64,000 bases of DNA. Source: Diplolepis rosae. Its lineage: Eukaryota > Arthropoda > Insecta > Hymenoptera > Diplolepididae. The translations under genes and the position numbers were made by a program. The stretch is from contig JAPYXD010000704.1 of the NCBI GenBank assembly GCA_030998225.1, positions 11,098,001 through 11,162,000 on the forward strand, given 5' to 3'. The notes beneath the pieces are model-generated. The model made no database searches, was not told the origin of the DNA, and worked only from the letters and a program-made list of their open reading frames with translations. This document shows positions 55,925-64,000 of this stretch, piece by piece. Numbering within the stretch: the stretch's first letter is position 1; every line of letters begins with the position of its first letter.

Positions 55925-56066
55925 GTATACCGAAAGTTAGCCTTGTCGGTGTCGTTTTGTGTGCGGAAAGTTTATTTTCCCGCACTAGTGCGGTAAAATT
56001 TTAAATGTGCCGAAAATCAACTTTCCGCACGCAAAACGACACCGACAAGGCTAATTTTCGGTGTAC
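55925..56066. repeat. 48-bp-arm palindrome in the loop
   Basis: GAAAGTTAGCCTTGTCGGTG and TTTTGTGTGCGGAAAGTT are matched in inverse by AACTTTCCGCACGCAAAACG and CACCGACAAGGCTAATTTTC. The centre contains CCGCACTAGTGCGG, a smaller palindrome. A partial relative lies at 8445-8490. Confidence 0.85.
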
Positions 56067-56126
56067 GTCGGACAAAAAAATTTGTTTTTTCAGTTATAAA
56101 TATTTAGGAGCAAATAAACGTTTCTT

Positions 56127-57697
56127 CCCAGGTGCGAATTGACCGTCGGCCCACGGTTGGGCCAACCTTGTTAAAGTTGGTCCAACCTTGTTGGCCAGAG
56201 GTCGGGCTAACTAGTGAAATGATAACGCTATCCGTCCATTGGCGTGAACAGTTGGCCCGACGCTGGGTGCCGGAGATGGACCGTCCTAGGTCAAAATATG
56301 CTTGTACCCGTGTAGAAAATGAAATCAGGGCAGTATCAGGCCCTGATAAGGTACATTATTTGATTACTACATTATTAGTACGTTATTGATACATTATTTG
56401 TAATCGCACGCTTGAATTAAAAATTTCATATTCGCTTTTGGATTCGAACCCTCTAACCTACCTATATTATCTACATAACTAAACGCATTCCTAACGCCTA
56501 AAGCCTCTCGGCTATTCTTGCTTACCATATTCCGAATAAAATCTCGCTTATAAGCTACTGCTGCAAAGGCCGTATAAGATGGGTCTCTACCCTGTTAATG
56601 AGCAATGTTTTTGTTTCAAGTATTTTAATCAGTTATGGATTTAAAATTTTTACACTTTCAATGACTCAATTAAATTTCTATATAACACAGTATTTTTGTA
56701 TGAAACTTGGAAAAAACTTTTTTATCAAAAACATTATCTTATAAGAAGTTGTATATACTTTAGAAGTATACATTCTTACAGTACTTTAGTAATAATTTAC
56801 ATAGTATACAACTTTTTATATTTTAATGTCAAGATTTTTTTTTTAATAGGGCAATGTCCGCACGGTTATAATCTAGTTGATAATATGCCGACGATTGGTT
56901 CAACCATGTCCCAGAGGTGGGCCGACCAAACTATCACGGTCATCTAAGGTAATTCGCCAAGGTTGGCCCGACAGTCGGTTCGAGTCTGGGCCATAGTTGG
57001 GCTGACAATTGGTCGTGCAATGGCAACGGAATCTAGTTGATAATATGCCGACGATTGGTTTAACCGTGGTCCAGAGGTGGGCCGACTGAACTGTCACGGT
57101 CATCTAAAGCAATTCGCCAAAGTTGGCCCGACAGTCAGTTCGAGTCCGCGCCATAGTTGAGCCGACGGTCGGGCACATCTTTGGTTGCCGATGTTGGCTG
57201 CCAAAGTTGGTAAAACCGAAACTACCACAGTTGATCCAACTATGATCACCAAACCTTGTTTGCCAGAGTAGGGCCAACCGTGGCCCGATGGTCCAACTCT
57301 GGCAGCCGACCGAAATTCGCAGCTGGGAGTTTGGCCTGACAGGTCGGTTTGAGTCTGGGCCGTAGTTGGACCAACGGTTGGTCGTGCAATGGCCACGGAC
57401 TCTAGTTAATAATATGCCAACGATTGGTTCAACCATGGCCCAGAGGTGGGCCGACTCAGCTGTCACGGTCATCTAAAGTAATTCGCCAAGGTTGGCCCGA
57501 CAGGTCGGTTTGAGTCTGGGCCATAGTTGAGCCGACGGTCCTGCACATCTTTGGTTGCCGATGTTGGCTGCCAGAGTTGGTAAAATCGAAGATACCACAG
57601 TTGGCCCAACTATGGTCACCAAACCTTGGTCGCCAGAGTAGGGCCAACCGTGGCCCGATGGTCCAACTCTGGCAGCCGACTGAAATTCGCACCTGGG
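56127..57697. mobile_element. Innermost element with GC-richer tandem core
   Basis: The ends are CCCAGGTGCGAATT and, inverted, AATTCGCACCTGGG, with TT on each side (56125-56126, 57698-57699). Comparison with the other arm of the middle element supports a single TT before insertion. The interior is full of GTTGGCCCGAC-like words and a tandem array. The frames at 56132-57801, several on the minus strand, are translations of the repeat, not genes. Confidence 0.8.
56870..57690. repeat. Tandem repeat of about 370 bp
   Basis: Landmarks recur: AATATGCC(G/A)ACGATTGGTT at about 56882, 57042 and 57410; GCACATCTTTGGTTGCCGAT at about 57172 and 57542 (370 bp). The first copy is shortened to about 160 bp. 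Words such as AGTTGGCCC and GCCGACGGTC repeat at a finer scale. Confidence 0.85.
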
Positions 57698-57817
57698 TTA
57701 GTGCTTTTTTTCTTAATTACTCAAAGTTTCAACTCGATATCTCAATCAATGTGGAAATGCAAAGGGCAAAAAAAAATGTCAGTAAGGTAGGGATCGTATA
57801 AGTAAGACATGGCCTTA

Positions 57818-58295
57818 AACCTTTTTCTAGCGTCAAAGGACATTTTTTATTGGGACTAACGAGGAGATATTTGGCATGTTTACATTTGTGTGGAATTTTG
57901 TAAAGCTTTTCCTCGGATTCAAATGAGTCGGATAGACTTGCAATTCAGAAAGCGATGCACAGCTCGCTCGATAAACAGCAATTAAAGCTGGAAGGCTAGA
58001 CCTCAGAGAGGAACTCTAAAATGCGAAAACCTCTTAACGACGCTTAATTGCTAGGGAATGTGCGAGCTGGAAAGGCTGAGGATGAATAGCCATAGGGAGG
58101 AGAAGGGGACAGAAAGAGACAGAAAGAGACAGAAAGAGGGCCATTGCAGCGACCAGTCCGAAATTTGCATGTAAACGAGTTCGGGATTTCATTCGTATCG
58201 CACACGTTCCCGTGTGTTGCCTTTCCGTTATACATAAACCCTTTCCCAACGCCACCTGGGATTCCTAATCCTAAAATTACGAAGGCACTCTGTAC
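57818..58295. other. Unclassified segment without a supported gene
   Basis: A triplet of GAAAGAGACA units lies at 58110-58140. The minus frames at 58034-58255 have no recognisable domain. Confidence 0.35.
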
Positions 58296-58297
58296 TA

Positions 58298-58551
58298 CAC
58301 GGAGAGGAATTTGATAGCAAGTAGTACCATCTTTAAGAGTAAATCAGAATTATTAGGAAATTTTATCAACGAATGGAAACAATATATCACATTCCGTCAT
58401 CGTCTTGAGAAACTTTACCAAAAAATATGGTAAAAATTGAGAATGCAATTGCCAAACTATACCATCATCTTAGGACTTTCTCATAAATCTTCCTAATAAT
58501 TCTGGTTTACTTTTTAGGATTATACTACTTGCTATCAAATTTCTCCCCGTG
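58298..58551. mobile_element. 254-bp hairpin element, TA target
   Basis: TA at 58296-58297 and 58552-58553 flanks CACGGAGAGGAATTTGATAG and its inverse, CTATCAAATTTCTCCCCGTG. Pairing continues through AGCAAGTAGTA and inward. It belongs to the CACGGAGAAAA-type family. Confidence 0.9.
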
Positions 58552-58634
58552 TACAACTAGAAATGTCCTCTTAGAATCTTAGATTCCCATTGGCATTGCG
58601 AAAAACATTTCAAATCTAAGTGAACTTTCCTTCA

Positions 58635-59323
58635 TAGTATGCGTAAAGTACGTCTTTACGCATCGATTTCGGTGTGTAAGGTTGATTTTTTACGCATAGT
58701 GTGTGCAAAGTAAAAAAAATTGATGTTAATAATTTTAAAAAAATAAATAATAATTATCTATCATAATGAAAAGATATTAGAAAATAAAGTACGTATTCAG
58801 GCATCTATTTATGTGTGTATAGTTGATTTTTACGTATAGTGTGCGTAAATCAAAAGATTTAAACATTGAAGTTAATAATTTGAAAAAAAATAACCTATCA
58901 TAATGAAAAGATATCGTAAAGTAAAGTACATCTTCGGGCATCGATTTCGATGCTTAAAATTGATTTTTACGCATAGTTTGTGTAAATCAAAAGATTTAAA
59001 CATTGAAGTTGATAATTTTAAAAATAATAATAATCTACCACAATGAAAAGATATTATAAAGCTAATTATATGATGAAAATCTGATAAAACATGAAAATTC
59101 TTAACAATGATTTATCAAATTAGTAAAATTGTAATTTTTGTTCTATTGTTTAGCAAATCTTCGATACATTTATATGCATTTATTTCATAACTTTATATAT
59201 TTTATTTATTTTCCCCACTTTTTTTTATCTCTTAATAAAACCTTACAATCTTTCCAGTAACGATCTTTTTTCCATTTTCTGAATTAAATTTTTAAAACTT
59301 AGTTGCGCACTTTATGCATACTA
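58635..59323. mobile_element. TAGTATGCGTAAAGT-ended element with tandem core
   Basis: The ends TAGTATGCGTAAAGT and, inverted, ACTTTATGCATACTA enclose three tandem units of 137-140 bp (landmark TACG(C/T)ATAGT at 58691, 58831 and 58968). Each unit has ATAATGAAAAGATAT. It has no coding content. Confidence 0.65.
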
Positions 59324-61005
59324 TAAAAAAAATAATGTTCACCACTCAGGCGTAAACTTTACGTCCTAGTAACGAAAACTATACTATTCATCTATAAATA
59401 AAACATTTTTTTAAACTGGATTTACGATCTATTGTTGAATTTCAGATGACAAAACTTTTTATTTTACTCAAGAGTGTTACCAGACTAAGGAGAAACATAG
59501 GGAAGAAAAATGGATAAGGGTACAAATACGAGAAATATCGCGGCTTTGGACATCTTCGCCAATCAGTTTGATTTAGTTAGCTGTTAGATCTCTTGCATTC
59601 TGAACTTTTCTAAAGGTGCTTTTATACTTTTCCGTGAAAATGACCAATTAATTATTTTATTCTTAAACTATTTTGTGAATAATTCATTGCCACGTGCTTG
59701 AATTTAAATACAACCTATACTTAATTTATAATAAATAAAATTCAGGATTGAGAATCTATTCAATTTATTTTCTTAAAAAATACCAAAATACCAATCATAG
59801 GGAAAAGTCTGAAACGCATGTGGCAACACTGTTACTCAACCCCCTACGATTCGTGTCGTTTCTAACCTCAAACTAAACTCATTCATAAAACCATGAATAT
59901 TTTATTTATCACAATTTTGTCTCTTATTACGTCTTAACTCCATCTTTGGATTTTCAAAAACCTCCTTTTTAAACCTATAATCCCTTTATGTTTGGAAATA
60001 TTTAGGTTTAAATTCCTGAGTCGTGAGAAAAATGTCCATAACCCGAGTGTTCAAGCATTAAGGTGGCTTGAGCGTTTTTGAAAAAGATTACAGATTGCTC
60101 TGAAACTTAGAGATTATCTTTATAAAATATGCTAGATTCATTTGGAAAAAAGAAATACCGTGGTTGACGATGTCAATGCCGAAAAAATCGCTACCGAACA
60201 AATGTCAGTTTAACACGTAGTCTTATGGGATTCCTCATCAAAATCGGCGAAACTCCGGAACAAAACACAAGTCCCCATAAATCAAATATATAATAGTACT
60301 TTCGATTTCGAGGAATCTATTAGTATTATAAAAACAAAGGGTTAACGACTTCAATCAAGAGAAAATTGCACGGAGAAAAATAGTTAATGTAATTTTACTC
60401 AACTTCCGATCAAATTTGGGACATAAGTACAAGTTAGAAGTTATTTAGTATCACTGTATTTATTTGTGATATATTAAATTTTCGAAAATGAATCAAAGTT
60501 GAGTAAAATTCAGAAGTATAGGGTGAAGTATGAAAGCGTGCATTAAAAATTTTTAAATATATATATTATTACTCGTAGTATAACTATAAAAAACAAATCT
60601 TTTATTAAATCACAAAAATAGTAGAGCTTTCTGTTCATTCTACCCTACGCTTCAATCGAGAGTTGAGTAAACCGTGAATCGCAAGATTTATTCCAACAGC
60701 TACATCTATTCACGCAGGAACGAATAAAAGTGATCTGCGCCTTGGGCACACATAAAAAATTTTTAATTTCAAAAACTTAAATTCTTAAAATTAAATTGAT
60801 ATAATGAAAATTTAAACAAAAAAAAGTTGATAAGTGTATTACATAAAATATGAAATATCACATAAATTACTCAGGCAGAATAATAATTTGGAATTCGCAA
60901 ATGTAAAACCCATATTTTGAAAATATAAAACACAGAAAACAAAAGAACCTTCTTTTAAATGTTTTTATGCAAGATACTTCTTAATAATAATGCAATTTTT
61001 TAATG
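59324..61005. other. AT-rich stretch with one dispersed repeat
   Basis: 60056-60300 is the uninterrupted copy of the repeat at 33051-34008, preceded by TTAA. GCACGGAGAAAAATAGTTAA at about 60368 is a lone left end of the CACGGAGAAAA family. No supported gene. Confidence 0.55.
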
Positions 61006-61007
61006 TA

Positions 61008-62868
61008 GGGGAGAAGCGGCGAAATTGGCGCACCTAATAGAAAGTGCGAGTTTAAAAAGGAAGTATATGACTAAAAATTATGAAAAAATATTTATTTAAT
61101 AGCTGGATATCTTTTCTATACTTTCCAATGGATAAAGATTGCATTGAAAATTATTAAAGCAGGTTTTTATTCAGATTTCCGAAGGACTGCACCTGCGTCA
61201 ATTTTCCCGCCATGTCGGGTAAATTGACGCACTAATATTATAATCTTCTCTTGCCACGTATTACTTATATTTTCATAGATTTAGAATTACATTTCAGTAG
61301 CAAAGGTTGATGAAAAGAGGTAGTTATAATTTGAAACTAAATTTGAGATAGTATATCAAGATATGTGAAGTTTTTTATACTTTTATTCACATAAACCAGC
61401 CAAAGTTAAAATATATTTTATATTTGTACAATAAAATACTGGCAATTGTGGATATTTAAGTGAATATTCAAATTGAAATCATTTTTATAGAGAATTATTT
61501 GAATTTGTAATCAGAAGTATATACACCGAAAAAAATTTTTTTCCGAGAGTCAACTATCACCCATAGTTAAGTCTAACCTAGTTGAAATAACACGGATTCC
61601 TGTTTAAGAGAATCACGTACATATAGTTGAAAAAACCAATATAAACCTTGTTACAGAGAAATAAAGAATTCTAGTTCAATTAACAATTAAATTCAATTAA
61701 TATTGCTATGTTGTTATTACAAAACTCCGCTGTAAAAAGAACATCTTCTGTATTTATAACTTTTTCACTGTGTAAACAAAAATTTATTTTTGTCAATAAT
61801 TCTTTAAAATCCACTTTTATCAATATAAATTTTGCTCTAGTAGATCATAAACGTAAAGTTGTTTATTGGTTACGTTTAATACATGCGCCTGAAAGGATCT
61901 GTCCGTCAAATCAACTTGCTTTCTTTGTTTTTCTTACTAAACTTGAACTTTTTCATTTCAACTAGGATTGCAAAGTTGGCGCCTGTCCTAACTAGGCAAA
62001 ATAGTATACGGGTACAAGGAATTTTTTTCGGTGTACAATTATTAACTTTAGAAGACTTATAAATAATAGAAACAATCAATCAAAAATAAAAATTTTTTAC
62101 TTACATTGCTTTCACATCTTAAAATCGAGAAAACTTTCAAAACACTGTCAGACTGCAAATTAATTATTAAAAATCGCTTTTAAAATGCCTTAATACCTCA
62201 AACTTAAAAAAAAAATTTAACCACTGATTGTTCAAATGAATATAACCTTACAAAGTCGTTACATCAGTTTTGCGAACCACATTACCTCCCATGTCACAAA
62301 AAATCTTAAGAAAAATATTAGCAGAAAAGTCCAGCAACATTCAAATGTATATATCTATATATTAATAATTGTGTACTTACTATCTTCTTTATATTTTCAA
62401 TGATAAACATCCGAGCACTTGACTTCAGTCACCGGTTTCCAGAAACACAACACGTGTGCCAACTTCGCCTCTGATTTGAATCTCGTATGCGCCAATTTTG
62501 CCGCAAGTGTATCGTTCATTAATTAAATACTTTTTACGTGAAATGCTTATTTTTTCATACAAATATTCTATCCTAATCGTAAGATTAAATATCAAAGATT
62601 ATAAAATCGTTGCATTAATCTAATTCACCTTGAATTACTATTATTTAACGATTTAACTCAATGGCTTCGAACATAACCATTATGCCAAAAAACGATTAAT
62701 CGCAATAAAACTGTATTAAGCAATTAGATTTTTATAATGTTTTCTATCAAATACATATCATACAAGAATGCACACGATAGAACTATTTTTATTTTTTGTT
62801 ATGTTATCATTTTCTGAAAAATAGGGTGCGCCAATTTAGACGACGCGCCAATTTCGCCGCTTCTCCCC
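61008..62868. mobile_element. 1.86-kb element, GGGGAGAAGCGGCGAAATTGG ends
   Basis: TA at 61006-61007 and 62869-62870 flanks GGGGAGAAGCGGCGAAATTG and, inverted, CAATTTCGCCGCTTCTCCCC. Further copies of the word GCGCCAATTT lie subterminally (62495, 62830). No open transposase frame remains. A smaller element is nested at 61524-62033. A diverged relative lies at 52400-53280. Confidence 0.8.
61524..62033. mobile_element. 510-bp nested element, CACCGAAAAAAATT ends
   Basis: TA at 61522-61523 and 62034-62035 flanks CACCGAAAAAAATTTTTTTCC and, inverted, GGAATTTTTTTCGGTG. A subterminal inverted pair, CTAACCTAGTTGAA / TTCAACTAGGATTG, is present. The 85-codon frame at 61708-61965 has no recognisable domain and I do not treat it as a transposase. 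Confidence 0.85.
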
Positions 62869-62870
62869 TA

Positions 62871-64000
62871 CATTTGAAAATTTAGTTTCACTAAACTTCA
62901 TACGTCGTTATAATAAAAATCTATACTAAATGTAATTTAATAATTATATTATATATATCAATAATCATAGTTATAATAATTGATTAATTATATTAATTTT
63001 TAAAAATATTTTATTAATCATTTATGAAAAAAGTTGATTTATTTTTACTTCAGTAAGGCTAAAAAATTTTATTGACGGCACTTACTCTTACAAGCTCTGA
63101 ATAACTCATGCAGTCACTATATAAGAAAGTTCCAAGTTTTATATCTCAGCATTGTAAGCGAGCGTGTGCGTGATTTGACGAAAGCGTATCGTACTATATA
63201 TAAATGTAGTAATTAGGTTTATATATGTAAGATTATATGTTTAAGTGTAAATGTAATTTGAAATGTGATTGGCTACGTCTGAATGGTGTGAATGTATTTG
63301 TAAGTTGTTTATGTATGTACCGGATGACTAAATGGCAGGCTCAAGGTAAGAATTTTTTTTTTATTTAAGCAAACCATACCACTGCCAGTTGAAATAATAC
63401 GCCCGATGCTCATTTTACCCAACTACGGTTTGAAGCACTTCAAGCGTCGATGATATACTTATACATTTGATGTTAACCCACTGACGCATGTTGGTGCCCT
63501 GTCGTCGATAACGTTTTACTCAATTCCTTACTATTCCCTATGTACACGGAAAAAATTTGTCGCTTAAAATTTAACAGACTATTCGAAGAGTCGTGGACAG
63601 AAAGTAAAATCGGAGAAAGTCTTGTAAGGTTTCAATGACTTTTAGGAAATAGTAGAAAAAAGTCGACTAACTTTTAGAAAACCAAGTCGAAGAAAAAAAG
63701 TCGCGTATTTACTATTATAAAAGTATTTTAAACACTAACTGATCTTTTCTAAGAAGTAATGAAAAGTTTCATAATCTTTGGATTCATTTGTCATAGATTT
63801 TAAAAGACTATCGAATAATTTGAAATGAAAGTAATTCAAACAAATAGTTTTGTAAATTGTATTCTGAAGTCTATCAGATTTTATATGCCGTCTTCTAAAA
63901 TTTCTTCGACAGTGGCAAAAAGCGATGCGCAGAAACGTAATTCGTAGCATCGCACAGCAGACAATGCAGCTCAGCTTTATGTTTTTGTAATAATTTTGGT
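62871..64000. other. AT-rich end of the window without a supported gene
   Basis: TACACGGAAAAAATTTGTCG at about 63542 looks like one end of a CACGGAGAAAA-type element whose other end is not found. CACTATATAAGAAAG at about 63115 resembles a TATA box, but no coding exon follows within the window. The minus frame at 63735-63950 is unsupported. Confidence 0.4.

Larger units (their letters stand above)
55704..57806. mobile_element. Middle foldback element of the nest
   Basis: The ends are CTTACTTATCC and, inverted, ATAAGTAAG, with CATGGC repeated on both sides (55698-55703 and 57808-57813), taken as the target duplication. The left arm runs to GCTCCTAAATATTTATAA (55848). Its inverse starts at 56091 and, after an insertion, continues from 57698 (TTAGTGCTTTTTTTCTTAAT, TCAACTCGATATCTCAATCA). 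The right arm is therefore split by the innermost element. Confidence 0.75.
55407..57815. mobile_element. AGGCCATG foldback element, outermost of a three-level nest
   Basis: TA at 55405-55406 and 57816-57817 flanks AGGCCATG and, inverted, CATGGCCT. The left arm (CCACGTCACTAAATTGCACA, CATGTAAGATAAC) and its inverse (GTTGTCTTACACGAAC, TTGGTCACGTGATC) pair. Another element is inserted seven bases or so before the right end. Halves or eroded copies occur at 8222, 43635 and 48180. Confidence 0.8.

Noticed and set aside
57100..57692. Overlapping minus-strand frames of 78-122 codons
   Set aside because: They are translations of the 370-bp tandem repeat; similar peptides recur once per unit.
61708..61965. 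85-codon frame inside a nested element, possible transposase
   Set aside because: No catalytic motif or DNA-binding fold; the element has the layout of a non-autonomous MITE.

Overview
This window looks like nuclear DNA of an arthropod, most probably an insect. It is strongly AT-rich, it carries no operons or bacterial-style genes, and nearly everything recognisable is a decayed mobile element. The elements include several mariner lineages, a DD41D rosa-type Tc1/mariner transposon, R1-clade non-LTR retrotransposons, pogo/Tigger-like and other TA-target short inverted-repeat elements, TTAA-target elements, and foldback elements. I could not identify the species. No intact host protein gene is supported. 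One 207-bp stretch near 25.7 kb could be a coding exon for a membrane segment.

Layout. 0-9 kb: a CAGCTG minisatellite, then copies of a hairpin-rich dispersed repeat (called here the CTACTAG repeat), one split by a 1.07-kb TA-flanked element, and a tRNA-derived segment. 9-15 kb: three TTAA-flanked elements, the third sitting inside a dead mariner. 16.7-19.1 kb: a dead mariner containing a second, full-length mariner of another lineage at a duplicated TA. 20.1-21.7 kb: a 1.23-kb near-perfect palindrome inserted in an older repeat. 22.6-23.3 kb: a repeat carrying a hammerhead-ribozyme-like core. 26.5-27.4 kb: an array of alternating inverted units. 33-40.4 kb: the deepest nest. A rosa-type transposon is split by a TTAA element, which is itself split by an R1-clade retrotransposon; a second, 5'-truncated R1 copy sits in the same rosa gene with a visible 10-bp target duplication. 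A mariner relic and two abutting TTAA elements follow. 42.7-49 kb: a pogo-like element, a foldback with a G-quadruplex motif, a TCAGTGA/TCACTGA array, and short hairpin elements. 50.4-52.2 kb: a long inverted-repeat element enclosing a tandem CTACTAG array. 54-57.8 kb: two pogo-like elements sharing one TA, then a three-level nest of foldback elements. 58-62.9 kb: more TA-flanked elements, one nested.

How the parts relate. Most elements are non-autonomous: they keep ends and target duplications but not a working transposase. The recognisable transposases and reverse transcriptases all carry stops, frameshifts, deletions or lost catalytic residues, so nothing here looks able to move by itself. 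The nesting gives a relative order of insertion. The TTAA elements share a terminal-region motif and, in three of them, remnants of the same C-terminal peptide, which ties them to one transposase lineage.

Coordinates of recognised ends and target duplications were read by eye. Boundaries of older dispersed repeats are approximate.
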